From an uncultured Saprospiraceae bacterium (lineage in GTDB: Bacteria; Bacteroidota; Bacteroidia; Chitinophagales; Saprospiraceae), in the NCBI GenBank assembly GCA_937944245.1, contig CALDYY010000034.1:1-64000 (forward strand): a stretch of 64,000 bases of DNA. Direction: 5' to 3'. This document shows positions 35,567 to 44,134 of this stretch, one piece after another. The notes beneath the pieces were generated by a model. It did not search any database, was not told the DNA's origin, and saw nothing but the letters and a program-made list of their open reading frames with translations. Each line of letters starts with the position of its first letter. Positions within the stretch are counted from its first letter, which is position 1. The translations under genes and the position numbers were made by a program.

Positions 35567-36775
35567 CTATTTCAAAGATTTCATTGCATTAGCTATTCTT
35601 GAAATGGCATCTTTCAATTCTTCTTCAGAAGCGGCAAAAGAAAGACGAATGCAATCCTCAGCACCAAAAGCACTACCAGAAACAACCGCAACATGTGCTT
35701 CTGCTAGTAAATATTCTGACAAATCATCTGCATTTTGGATGGTCATCTCGGCACTACTTTTGCCAAAGTAGGCACTAACATCGGGAAAAATATAAAATGC
35801 ACCTTGTGGATTGTTTACTTTAAAACCAGGTATCTGGCTCAATAAATCGCGTACCAAATCTCTTCTTTTCTGGAAAGCCTCGCACATTTTGTAAGTAGGT
35901 GTAAGGTCTGAAGTCAATGCGTGAGCTGCTGCCACTTGCCCAAAAGCTGTTGCTCCTGAGGTAACTTGACCTTGTATTTTAGAGCAAGCATCCGCCATCC
36001 ATTTTGGTCCACCCATATAGCCTAAACGCCAACCTGTCATGGCAAAACCCTTAGAGAAGCCATTAACTGTTGTGGTTTGTTCTTTCACTGCATCAAATGC
36101 ACCAATGCTTACGTGCTTACCTGTGAAGTTGATATACTCGTAAATTTCGTCGGAGATAATTTGAATATGTGGATGCTGACCAATTACTTCTGCAATTTCT
36201 TTGAGTTCCTCATAATCATACACAGAACCTGTTGGATTGCAAGGTGAAGAAAACAACACTGCTTTAGTACGGTTTGTAATCGCTTCTTCCACTTCTTGTG
36301 CAGTTACCTTGAAATCTGTTTCGATACCTGCTTTCAAGATGACGGGTACACCGCCTACCATCTTTACCATTTCGGAGTAAGATACCCAGTAAGGAGCAAG
36401 AATGATGACCTCATCGCCTTCATTCAAAATAGCATGGCAGATGTTAGAAATAGTTTGCTTTGCGCCATTGGAAACTACAATTTGGTTTAACTCAAAATCC
36501 AAATCGTTGTCGCGCTTAAATTTCATTTGAATAGCTTTCTTTAACTCCACTAATCCAGGAACTGGCGTATATTTGGTGAAGCCTTGGTCGAGTGCTTTTT
36601 TAGCCGCTTCTTTAATGTGTTCTGGTGTATCAAAATCGGGTTCTCCGATACTCAAATTGATAACTTTATGTCCTTTTGCCGCTAGGTCTCTAGCTAATTG
36701 AGCCATTTTTAATGTTGCTGATTCCTCCATTGTCAGTACGCGGTCAGAAAGGATAGCATTAACGTCTATTAACAT
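35567..36775 (-). CDS. Class I PLP aminotransferase (aspartate aminotransferase type)
   Basis: A 402-residue cytoplasmic aminotransferase, probably aspartate/2-oxoglutarate. The ATG at 36775 (MLIDVNAILSDRV) is preferred over an ATG 57 bases upstream because homologues start here. Landmarks are NLSIGEPDFDTPEHIKEAA, SNGAKQTI, ILAPYWVSYSEM, SSPCNPTGSVYD, SDEIYEYINF, and the PLP lysine in VNGFSKGFAMTGWRLGY, then an Arg near the C-terminus (CIRLSFAA) that binds the substrate carboxylate. It is monocistronic, divergent from the reductase gene at 36921. Confidence 0.95.
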   Translation of the reverse strand: MLIDVNAILSDRVLTMEESATLKMAQLARDLAAKGHKVINLSIGEPDFDTPEHIKEAAKKALDQGFTKYTPVPGLVELKKAIQMKFKRDNDLDFELNQIVVSNGAKQTISNICHAILNEGDEVIILAPYWVSYSEMVKMVGGVPVILKAGIETDFKVTAQEVEEAITNRTKAVLFSSPCNPTGSVYDYEELKEIAEVIGQHPHIQIISDEIYEYINFTGKHVSIGAFDAVKEQTTTVNGFSKGFAMTGWRLGYMGGPKWMADACSKIQGQVTSGATAFGQVAAAHALTSDLTPTYKMCEAFQKRRDLVRDLLSQIPGFKVNNPQGAFYIFPDVSAYFGKSSAEMTIQNADDLSEYLLAEAHVAVVSGSAFGAEDCIRLSFAASEEELKDAISRIANAMKSLK

Positions 36776-36920
36776 GTTTATAAATTTAATTATAAATAAT
36801 TGCAAAAACTTGCTGTATATAGTAAAAATCAAAAATAGTTACCTTTATACTGTTGCTAAAGCAAAAATAATTGATTTTTGAATTGCGCTAAAAGTAATTT
36901 TAGTAAAACTACGAAAGATA

Positions 36921-37781
36921 ATGAAAAAGGTAATTATTACTGGAGTTTCAGGTTTCTTGGGAGAAATGTTGTTACAAACTGCGCCAGTAGCAACTGAATT
37001 ATGGGGTATTTATCATACCAATAAAGTTATGGCTAAAAATGTCAACTTAATTGCTTTTGACTTAACTAATTTTTCGTTGGTAGAGCAATTTATTTATCAG
37101 ATAAAACCAGATGCTATTATCCATGCTGCTGCTCTTTCTAAGCCAAATACTTGCGAATTGCTGCCCGAATCATCCTTCGCTATCAATGTTCAAGCTAGTG
37201 AATATTTGGCTACATTGGCTGCTGAGTATCAAATTCCCTTTCTTTTTACTTCTACCGATTTAGTATTCGACGGTAAAAATGCACCCTACAAAGAAGAAGA
37301 TGCCTCCTACCCTATTTGCGTTTACGGAGAACACAAATTAATAGCAGAGAAAAATATATTAACCATTTATCCTCAAGCGATTGTGGCGAGGCTTCCATTG
37401 ATGTATGGCATTCCTAATCGTGTTTCTAACTTTTTTAAAGATTGGCAGATTCAACTCAAGACAGGTCAACCTATCACCGCATTTATAGATGAATACCGAA
37501 CGGCAGCTCACGGACTTGATGTGGCAAAAGGCATCTGGCTATTATTGCAACAACAACAATCGGGTATCTGGCATTTGGGCGGGAGAGAGCGAATGTCGAG
37601 ACACGAATTTGCTTTACAAATGGCAACTTATTTGGGCTGCTCTAGAAAATTAGTCATTCCCACTCAACAAAAAGATGTACTCATGCCTGCTGCCCGCCCC
37701 GCTGATGTATCATTAGATTCCTCAAAAGCATTTGCATTAGGATATGCCCCTCAAATGCTTGCTAATTTTTTTAAAGCGTAA
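36921..37781 (+). CDS. RmlD-like NAD(P)-dependent sugar-nucleotide reductase (extended SDR)
   Basis: A 286-residue extended short-chain dehydrogenase. The Rossmann motif is KKVIITGVSGFLGEMLL, followed by PDAIIHAAALSKPNTCE, FTSTDLVFDGKNAPYKEED and the catalytic YGEHK (Tyr-x-x-x-Lys). It ends with substrate-domain features (RMSRHEFALQMA). These match dTDP-4-dehydrorhamnose reductase (RmlD) and its relatives, but no other rml genes are adjacent, so the sugar is uncertain. It precedes yaaA by 74 bases on the same strand. Confidence 0.87.
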   Translation: MKKVIITGVSGFLGEMLLQTAPVATELWGIYHTNKVMAKNVNLIAFDLTNFSLVEQFIYQIKPDAIIHAAALSKPNTCELLPESSFAINVQASEYLATLAAEYQIPFLFTSTDLVFDGKNAPYKEEDASYPICVYGEHKLIAEKNILTIYPQAIVARLPLMYGIPNRVSNFFKDWQIQLKTGQPITAFIDEYRTAAHGLDVAKGIWLLLQQQQSGIWHLGGRERMSRHEFALQMATYLGCSRKLVIPTQQKDVLMPAARPADVSLDSSKAFALGYAPQMLANFFKA

Positions 37782-37855
37782 TTAGTTTTACATATTTGCG
37801 AAAAACATTTCTTGGTCTTAAATGCTTTGTTATTGAGTTACCAAACTTATAAAAC

Positions 37856-38617
37856 ATGATTGTTCTTTTATCACCTTCTAAAACACTTGATTTTGATAAA
37901 CACTCTAATCAACACTATACTTTACCCCGTTTAATAAAGGACAGTAATAAATTAGCGGAAATACTAAAGGCTTTATCACCTTCTGAGATAAAACAGTTAA
38001 TGAAGGTAAGTGATAATATTGCAGAATTAAACTTCGAGCGATTTAGTCAATTCCAAATACCATTTACTTTAGATAATGCTAAACAATCCATATTAGCTTT
38101 TAAAGGTGACGTTTATGAAAGTCTGGAGGTAGAAAAATTAGACAATTTAGATTTAGCATTTGCACAAAAACATATACGTATTTTATCTGGCTTATATGGC
38201 TTATTGCGTCCACTCGACCTTATGCAGCCTTATCGCCTAGAAATGGGGACTAAATTAGCAGCGAATGAATATAAAGACCTATATAGTTTCTGGGGAAATA
38301 AAGTTACAGATTTACTAAATGAAGACACTGAATTATCGGGAAGTAATTTAATCGTAAACTTAGCTTCTAACGAATATTTTAAGGCTATAAACAAAGAATT
38401 ATTAAAAGGAAGATTACTGAATATTGATTTCAAAGAGAACAGAAATGGGGTGTATAAAATTATTGCTTTCAATGCTAAAAAAGCAAGAGGCGCAATGGCA
38501 TTTCAAATTATTAAGCAAAGGATTATTGAGGCAGAGGCATTACAATCTTTAATAGTGAACGATTATACCTTTAACGAGGATTTGTCCACAAAAGATCATT
38601 TTGTTTTCACGAAGTAA
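37856..38617 (+). CDS. yaaA: Peroxide stress protein YaaA (DUF328)
   Basis: A 253-residue protein of the YaaA family, which in E. coli binds DNA and limits free iron during peroxide stress. The family opening MIVLLSPSKTLDF is intact, with ILSGLYGLLRPLDLMQPYRLEMGTKL in the middle and KARGAMAFQIIKQRI near the end. Length agrees with the family. A near-consensus promoter element (CATATTTG, 37791-37798) lies upstream, so it may have its own start. Confidence 0.95.
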   Translation: MIVLLSPSKTLDFDKHSNQHYTLPRLIKDSNKLAEILKALSPSEIKQLMKVSDNIAELNFERFSQFQIPFTLDNAKQSILAFKGDVYESLEVEKLDNLDLAFAQKHIRILSGLYGLLRPLDLMQPYRLEMGTKLAANEYKDLYSFWGNKVTDLLNEDTELSGSNLIVNLASNEYFKAINKELLKGRLLNIDFKENRNGVYKIIAFNAKKARGAMAFQIIKQRIIEAEALQSLIVNDYTFNEDLSTKDHFVFTK

Positions 38618-38652
38618 ACAACTCTTTTTAGTGATTCTCTGCTTGGGTTGTC

Positions 38653-38660
38653 TATATTTG
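38653..38660 (+). promoter_or_regulatory. Predicted -7 element of lpdA
   Basis: TATATTTG is a perfect TAnnTTTG, 60 bases before the lpdA ATG. The expected -33 position has only T-rich sequence, without a clear TTTG. Confidence 0.5.
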
Positions 38661-38720
38661 CAGCGGTATTTAGTTTAAAGCTAAGTATCGTCATCATCAA
38701 AATCTTCAAAAATTAGAGAT

Positions 38721-40118
38721 ATGAATTTCGATTTAATAGTTATTGGAAGTGGTCCTGGAGGTTATGTTGCTGCCATTAGAGCATCTCAACTGGGAATGAA
38801 AGTTGGCGTTGTTGAACGTGAATCGCTAGGAGGTATTTGCTTAAATTGGGGCTGTATTCCTACTAAAGCCTTACTAAAAAGTGCACAAGTATTCAACTAC
38901 ATCAAACACGCTGAAGATTATGGCATTAAAATAGAAAATGCGTCAGCAGATTTTGATAGTATGATAAAGCGCAGTAGAAATGTGGCAGATGGCATGAGCA
39001 AAGGTATTAACTTCTTGTTCCGCAAAAATAAAATTGAAACCCTTACAGGTAATGGCGAATTGACTGCCGATAAAAAAGTGAAGGTAACTGCCAGCGATGG
39101 CTCTGTGAAAGAATATACTGCTTCGCACATCATTATTGCCACAGGTGGACGCGCTAAACAACTTCCTAACCTACCAATTGATGGAAAAAAAATCATAGAA
39201 TACCGAAAAGCAATGACGCTGGAACAACAGCCCAAGAGAATGGTCGTAGTTGGTGCTGGAGCTATCGGAACAGAATTTGCCTACTTCTATAACTCTATTG
39301 GTACAGAAGTCACCGTAGTAGAATTCATGGAGCAGGGTTTGGTGCCGAGAGAAGATATTGATATTTCTAAGGAATTGACGAAAATCTACAAGAAAGAGGG
39401 CATTAATATTTTGGCAAATACTTCTGTAGAATCTGTTGATACTAGTGGTGAGGGCTGCAAAGTAAAGATAAAAGACCGAAAAACAGGTCAAGAAAGCATT
39501 ATCGAATGCGATGTAGTGCTTTCCGCTGCTGGAGTTACGCCCAATATTGAAAATATCGGTTTAGAAGCATTGGGCATTCAAACAGAGCGCGGTCTTATAG
39601 CAGTAGATGAGTATTATAGAACCAACGTCTCGGGCATTTATGCCATTGGTGATGTTGTGAGCGGACCTGCTTTAGCACACGTAGCCAGTGCAGAAGGCAT
39701 TACTTGTGTAGAAAAAATTGCAGGGCATCATCCAGAACCATTGGATTATAACAATATTCCTAGCTGTACTTACTGTGTGCCAGAAGTAGCTTCTGTCGGT
39801 CTTACCGAGCAAGCTGCTAAAGAAGCAGGCTATGAAATAAAAGTAGGTAAATTTCCATTTTCCGCATCTGGTAAAGCTAGTGCAGCAGGTGTAAAACAAG
39901 GATTTGTTAAGGTCATTTTTGATGCAAAATATGGCGAATGGCTTGGTGCGCATATGTTAGGCGCGAATGTAACAGAGATGATTGCGGAAGTAGTTGTTGC
40001 TCGAAAACTCGAAACTACAGGGCACGAAATTATTAAATCCATTCATCCTCATCCTACGATGAGTGAAGCAATAATGGAAGCAAGTGCAGCAGCTTACGAT
40101 GAGGTCATTCATTTGTAA
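38721..40118 (+). CDS. lpdA: Dihydrolipoyl dehydrogenase (E3)
   Basis: A 465-residue flavoprotein that reoxidises the lipoyl groups of 2-oxoacid dehydrogenase complexes and the glycine cleavage system. The FAD motif is DLIVIGSGPGGYVAAIRA, the redox-active disulfide is GGICLNWGCIPTKALL, the NAD motif is MVVVGAGAIGTEFAYF, then GIYAIGDV and the C-terminal HPHPTMSEAIMEA with the catalytic His-Glu pair. It would serve the E2 encoded at 19673 but stands alone. Confidence 0.96.
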   Translation: MNFDLIVIGSGPGGYVAAIRASQLGMKVGVVERESLGGICLNWGCIPTKALLKSAQVFNYIKHAEDYGIKIENASADFDSMIKRSRNVADGMSKGINFLFRKNKIETLTGNGELTADKKVKVTASDGSVKEYTASHIIIATGGRAKQLPNLPIDGKKIIEYRKAMTLEQQPKRMVVVGAGAIGTEFAYFYNSIGTEVTVVEFMEQGLVPREDIDISKELTKIYKKEGINILANTSVESVDTSGEGCKVKIKDRKTGQESIIECDVVLSAAGVTPNIENIGLEALGIQTERGLIAVDEYYRTNVSGIYAIGDVVSGPALAHVASAEGITCVEKIAGHHPEPLDYNNIPSCTYCVPEVASVGLTEQAAKEAGYEIKVGKFPFSASGKASAAGVKQGFVKVIFDAKYGEWLGAHMLGANVTEMIAEVVVARKLETTGHEIIKSIHPHPTMSEAIMEASAAAYDEVIHL

Positions 40119-40123
40119 TAAGC

Positions 40124-40177
40124 ACATTTTTTAAGCTGTATTGTTGCCCAAGAAGTTCAATATAGCTTAAAAAATGT
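40124..40177 (+). terminator. Terminator of lpdA
   Basis: A 20-base-pair stem with one G-T pair (ACATTTTTTAAGCTG arm at 40124, mirrored to 40177) and a 14-base loop, starting 6 bases after the stop. Confidence 0.8.
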
Positions 40178-40295
40178 TTTTCAAAAGAGAATTTTACATT
40201 TTAACAAGCATTTAACGTCCACTTTAACCTTACCTTAAAAAAGTTTGATTGTATTCAGCGTTAGACATTTGTATCTTTCATTAAAAATTAATGAC

Positions 40296-40853
40296 ATGAA
40301 TCGTTTACTGTTTTTATCACTCATAGTATTTTGTTTTATCGCTTGCGAAAAAGAGGAGAAACTTTCTAACATCTTGCAGTTTGATGGCAATAACGTAACT
40401 GCACCAACGCTAGGTCCTGGCATACACGAATTTGCTGTTCGATTTACAAGAAAAGAACTAGAACCCTACATCGGTAAAAAACTTGCAGAAGTGAGCTTTT
40501 TTGCAGGCAATAATCCCGATGGATTGGATTTATTGGTTTATGGAAAAGGTACAGAAAATGCTCCTGGCGCCCAGCTTTATAGAGCGAGATTAAACAACAT
40601 TAACAGCCCACAGTGGTATGAGCATAAAATTGCTCAGAGCATTGATATTACTGGTGAAGACCTATGGATTAGTATTCGAGTAACACATATTCAGACCCAA
40701 CAATCCGTAGGTTGTGATGCAGGTCCGAGTAAGGAAGGTGGCGACTGGATAAAACATTTTGATGAAAGAAATTGGTTAACCTTCAGAAGTTATACCGCTA
40801 GGGCTGCTCAACGGGAAAATATCAACTGGAATATTCGAGGTATTGTTGAGTAA
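40296..40853 (+). CDS. Lipoprotein with a cleaved-adhesin-like beta-sandwich domain
   Basis: A 185-residue lipoprotein. The ATG at 40296 gives MNRLLFLSLIVFCFIAC with lipobox FIAC; upstream starts would only lengthen the N-terminus. The mature part has a pattern seen in jelly-roll domains of gingipains and other T9SS proteins: KLAEVSFFAGN, LLVYGKGTE, PGAQLYRARL, GEDLWISIRVTH, then VGCDAGPSKEGGDWI and a final WNIRGIVE. Here the domain stands alone on a lipid anchor. The domain assignment rests on that motif order and is an inference; a carbohydrate- or protein-binding role is likely. It is convergent with the regulator gene at 40872. Confidence 0.78.
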   Translation: MNRLLFLSLIVFCFIACEKEEKLSNILQFDGNNVTAPTLGPGIHEFAVRFTRKELEPYIGKKLAEVSFFAGNNPDGLDLLVYGKGTENAPGAQLYRARLNNINSPQWYEHKIAQSIDITGEDLWISIRVTHIQTQQSVGCDAGPSKEGGDWIKHFDERNWLTFRSYTARAAQRENINWNIRGIVE

Positions 40854-40871
40854 TAAATTACCCAATAATTA

Positions 40872-42473
40872 TCACATTCTGATGGCTTTATGTACTTCTT
40901 CTCTGGTGTTGAATACTTTTGCTATTAATTCTAATTGAAGCACTGAACGACCAGTTTCAGAGCGAAGTGCTTCAAAGTCATCAGAACGAATGATAGCGAC
41001 ACGCTTATCTTCAGCAACAATAATTAGAGTATTTTTTGAATTAGAATTATACTTAATTAAAGTATTTTTTGCTATCCAAAAAGGTTGGATGGTATTTAAC
41101 GTCTCATCAATCAGATAGCCTTTTACGTTTTCGTAGTGTTGCTGTTGCTGATTTTGGAATGTAACTAACATTGAAGTAGTAGGTACTGGTACCAAACGGT
41201 TGCAACTCCAAATACCTAATTGAGCAATGCTAAGCGTATTCATTATACGCTGCTTTTGTGTAGAGTTTGCAATTAAAGATGCTTGTCGTTCTTTAAAACG
41301 ATTGATTACGCTTTGTTGTTTTATGTTTATCAAGCTATCCTGTACAATCAACTTCTTTTCATAGTCTTTTAGTTGATGCTCATATTCAGTTTTTGCTATT
41401 GCATAGGCTTCGTTCGTCAATACTTTTTGAGCAATCACAGTTGCATTTCCACTAGGAAGCACAAACGTAATTTGATAATTGTTATCTATAAGTGGTACAA
41501 TCTTAATACCTTCAACATCAGGTGAATTGGGTAGTGGAGGGCTATCAGGAGCTAACTGCCAAATTGTATTTCGATATTCTGCATCAATGGAAAGTCCTTC
41601 TAAATCGAATGTTGGTACTTTAGGTCTTTTTTGAATAGGTGCTTGTGGCTTTGTAAGTCTAGGAAACTCACCTGCCAATGCTTGAAGGGCTACTGCTTCT
41701 TCTTGCTTTAATAATTCCAGTTGTGCTTCAAAATGAGTTTCTTTTTCAGGCACATCTACCTGGTGATTCGTTTGATAAACCCAAGTCCTATGCTCTTGGT
41801 CTAAATAGTACGTTTTGTATTCTTGAAGCAGGCTATCGCTTTTCATATTCAATTCGCTAACCCAATTGATTTGAATGTCTTTCCCATCTCGAAGTTGGAT
41901 TCTCTTACCATTCTGCTCTGCGTACAACTCAATAACAGCGATAGACTCCATGAGATAGCCCATTTGAGAAGAATCGTAGGTTAATGGAATACCTGACAGG
42001 AAAAAATCAACAGGATCGTACATGGAACGGTAAAATAAATCTATTTCTCCATTAATGGTATTTCCTTCTTGGTCTTGAAAAGCTGATTCAGGTATAATCA
42101 ATGTAGCGTTATCCTTACATTTAACTTGACCGCCAATTACTCCATTAGCTTTGTACTGATTAAAAACAGGTTGAACATGTGTCAACGGTGGGTCTATAAA
42201 AGGAGTTGTACTAAAAAAGTTGGTTTGTGTTTCTAAGTATTGCGATTCAGAAAAAGGACTTATCCATAGTTGATTCCATAGGATAAAACCAGCTAAAGAA
42301 GCAGCAATAGCTACGCTACCCAAACGCCATAAAGGTTTTAAATTCGTTGTTTTTTTTTGTCTATTTTGTTGTTGGGCATAACTTTTGAGTAAAGCATCAA
42401 AATTTTTATATTGATTTATTTCTTCGGAACTAGGTGTATTTGAATTAAATTTTATGTGGTATCGTTGTTTCAT
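40872..42473 (-). CDS. Probable membrane-bound regulator (anti-sigma-like) of the ECF sigma factor
   Basis: A 533-residue protein with one membrane helix (LWRLGSVAIAASLAGFILW, about residues 48-66), so the short N-terminus faces the cytoplasm and a ~465-residue domain faces the periplasm. The periplasmic part begins with a beta-rich region of a type common in Bacteroidota (GGQVKCKDNATLIIPESAFQDQEGN) and ends in a charged helical region. The gene starts 21 bases after the stop of an ECF sigma factor on the same strand. That arrangement is typical of a sigma/anti-sigma pair, but the N-terminal ~45 residues show no recognisable zinc anti-sigma motif, so this is inferred from context. Confidence 0.7.
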   Translation of the reverse strand: MKQRYHIKFNSNTPSSEEINQYKNFDALLKSYAQQQNRQKKTTNLKPLWRLGSVAIAASLAGFILWNQLWISPFSESQYLETQTNFFSTTPFIDPPLTHVQPVFNQYKANGVIGGQVKCKDNATLIIPESAFQDQEGNTINGEIDLFYRSMYDPVDFFLSGIPLTYDSSQMGYLMESIAVIELYAEQNGKRIQLRDGKDIQINWVSELNMKSDSLLQEYKTYYLDQEHRTWVYQTNHQVDVPEKETHFEAQLELLKQEEAVALQALAGEFPRLTKPQAPIQKRPKVPTFDLEGLSIDAEYRNTIWQLAPDSPPLPNSPDVEGIKIVPLIDNNYQITFVLPSGNATVIAQKVLTNEAYAIAKTEYEHQLKDYEKKLIVQDSLINIKQQSVINRFKERQASLIANSTQKQRIMNTLSIAQLGIWSCNRLVPVPTTSMLVTFQNQQQQHYENVKGYLIDETLNTIQPFWIAKNTLIKYNSNSKNTLIIVAEDKRVAIIRSDDFEALRSETGRSVLQLELIAKVFNTREEVHKAIRM

Positions 42474-42494
42474 TTTCCTGCTTTTCTTTGTGAA

Positions 42495-43088
42495 TTATGA
42501 TTGTTTACTATGTTCCAGTAAAATCTTTTCTTTTAATCGTTGTAGCGTTCGATAAGTCCTAACTTTTGCATTACTTTCTGTAAGTTGCATTATTTCAGCT
42601 ACCTCTTTAAAAGAGCGTTGTTCAAAAAAACGAAGTTCAATGAGCTGCATATCTTGTTCATTAAGTGTTTGCAATACTGCCGATAATGCTTTCATCCAAT
42701 CTTCCTTATCGCTACTTAATGGTTCATCTATAATACTCATCAAAGAAAAATCATCTACACTAACTACTCTTAATTTTTGTGTATTTCTATAGTGCTGCGC
42801 CACCTCATTGCTTGCAATGCGTATTAACCAAGCGGAAAAAGGTACTCCCTTGAACTGATATTGTTTAATATTATCTATTGCCTTTATAAAAATTTGCGCG
42901 CAAAGGTCGTTTGTTAGTTCATTATCAGTGGTACGACGATAAACAAACTTAAAAACCGTTTCAAAGTAACGCTCATAAAGAACCTTGAAAGCAAGTACAT
43001 TGAATTGCGCTGCTTTTATTTCTTCCCATTCTTTTTGTAAATCTTTGTTGGACACCTCTTTTTGCACGATTTTTTTGTTGAACAACAA
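42495..43088 (-). CDS. ECF-type sigma-70 factor
   Basis: A 197-residue extracytoplasmic-function sigma factor. Region 2 is LYERYFETVFKFVYRRTTDNELTNDLCAQIFIKAI, with YQFKGVPFSAWLIRIASNEVAQHYR; region 4 is LNEQDMQLIELRFFEQRSFKEVAEIMQLTESNAKVRTYRTLQRLKEKI, the helix-turn-helix that reads the -35 element. Region 1.1 and 3 are absent, as expected. It is the first gene of a two-gene operon with the membrane protein at 40872, which probably holds it inactive until an envelope signal. Confidence 0.93.
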   Translation of the reverse strand: MLFNKKIVQKEVSNKDLQKEWEEIKAAQFNVLAFKVLYERYFETVFKFVYRRTTDNELTNDLCAQIFIKAIDNIKQYQFKGVPFSAWLIRIASNEVAQHYRNTQKLRVVSVDDFSLMSIIDEPLSSDKEDWMKALSAVLQTLNEQDMQLIELRFFEQRSFKEVAEIMQLTESNAKVRTYRTLQRLKEKILLEHSKQS

Positions 43089-43246
43089 TAATATTTCCTT
43101 GCAAATTGAGAAGCCTTTACCCTAAATTTTCATCTAGTAGAATCATAGCATTTTAATCTCAATTTTAATAATGCGAAAGCTATTGAAAAGATACAAGTTT
43201 CGTTAGTGGAAGCAGAGAAAAATTAGTGTGAAATGATTATAAGATA

Positions 43247-43345
43247 CCATGCAAAGAGTCAGTCATCATACTTTACAAATAAAGTGATTTACTGTTTTAC
43301 ACCCTTTACTTTAAGGCATAAATATGACCCTAATCTTTTGCATGG
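43247..43345 (-). ncRNA. Possible structured element downstream of infC
   Basis: CCATGCAAA (43247-43255) pairs with TTTGCATGG (43337-43345), and between them further short complementary pieces occur (GTCAT/ATGAC, and hairpins CTTTA-loop-TAAAG and CCTT-loop-AAGG). Together they could form a closed multi-branched structure, on the minus strand directly after the infC stop. It may be only an elaborate terminator. Nothing known was recognised. Confidence 0.3.
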
Positions 43346-43368
43346 CACACAATATTTGGAGATAAAAA

Positions 43369-43974
43369 TTACTTCTTAGCCATTTTTTTAGGTTGTATAA
43401 CTACAATCATTCTTCTTCCCTCTAGTTTAGGTAAGGACTCGGGAGCACCAAATTCATCTAATTCTTTCAAAAAACGAAGCAGCAATAATTCACCTCTATC
43501 TTTAAAAACAATAGTACGTCCCTTGAAGTTAACGTAGGCTTTTACCTTAGAACCTTCTTCTAAGAAACTTTTGGCATGGCGAAGTTTAAACTCAAAGTCA
43601 TGTTCATCTGTGTTTGGACCGAAACGTACTTCTTTGATAACTGTTTTTTGTGCTTTTGCCTTAATTTCCTTTTCCTTTTTTCTTTTATCGTAAAGAAATT
43701 TTCTGTAATCAATAATTTTTACGACAGGAGGTTTGGCATTAGGTGAAATCTCGACTACATCTAACTCTAGCATCTCTGCCCATTTTCTAACCGCTCTGGT
43801 GCTGTGAACTAAACCAGGTTCAATGGGTTCACCCACTTTTTCTGCTATTTCCGGTAGGTTCTCCCCTACTAAGCGTACTTCTGGGACACGAATTTGATCG
43901 TTAACCCTATATTCTTGCTCATCTTGCTGATCTCTGTTGTTTCTAAAGTTTCCTTTTTCAATTTTTTTTGCCAA
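43369..43974 (-). CDS. infC: Translation initiation factor IF-3
   Basis: A 201-residue IF-3, which binds the 30S subunit and checks the start codon. The N-terminal domain contains YRVNDQIRVPEVRLVGEN, the linker is KKEKEIKAKAQKTVIKEVRFG (rich in Lys), and the C-terminal domain contains HDFEFKLRHAKSFLEEGSKVKAYVNFKGR and ends with a basic RRMIVVIQPKK. Length is slightly longer than E. coli IF-3, with a short charged N-terminal extension. The only convincing start is a TTG at 43974; non-AUG starts are typical for infC and allow IF-3 to control its own synthesis. Unusually, rpmI and rplT do not follow. Confidence 0.95.
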   Translation of the reverse strand: MAKKIEKGNFRNNRDQQDEQEYRVNDQIRVPEVRLVGENLPEIAEKVGEPIEPGLVHSTRAVRKWAEMLELDVVEISPNAKPPVVKIIDYRKFLYDKRKKEKEIKAKAQKTVIKEVRFGPNTDEHDFEFKLRHAKSFLEEGSKVKAYVNFKGRTIVFKDRGELLLLRFLKELDEFGAPESLPKLEGRRMIVVIQPKKMAKK

Positions 43975-44075
43975 AGAATTATTGATTTAGTTAAAGATAA
44001 AATAACATGGTAACCTTTTAAAATTAAAGGTACTCTTAGTATAAAATGACTAATAATAAAAAAGCCTTACAAAAA

Positions 44076-44111
44076 TAGCCTAGCAAAATGAATATTCATC
44101 AAACTAGGCTA
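44076..44111 (-). terminator. Terminator of clpC
   Basis: An inverted repeat, TAGCCTAG (44076-44083) with CTAGGCTA (44104-44111) and a 20-base loop holding an inner palindrome, 23 bases after the clpC stop on the minus strand; the minus strand then has a T-run. Confidence 0.7.
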
Positions 44112-44134
44112 AAATAATTTATGCAATCGTGCTT

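Noticed and set aside
38918-39953. Several minus-strand frames of 70-106 codons opposite lpdA
   Set aside because: All overlap the clearly coding lpdA and have no family features.
43089-43368. Search for rpmI/rplT after infC
   Set aside because: No frame with the L35 or L20 sequence is present in this spacer or nearby.
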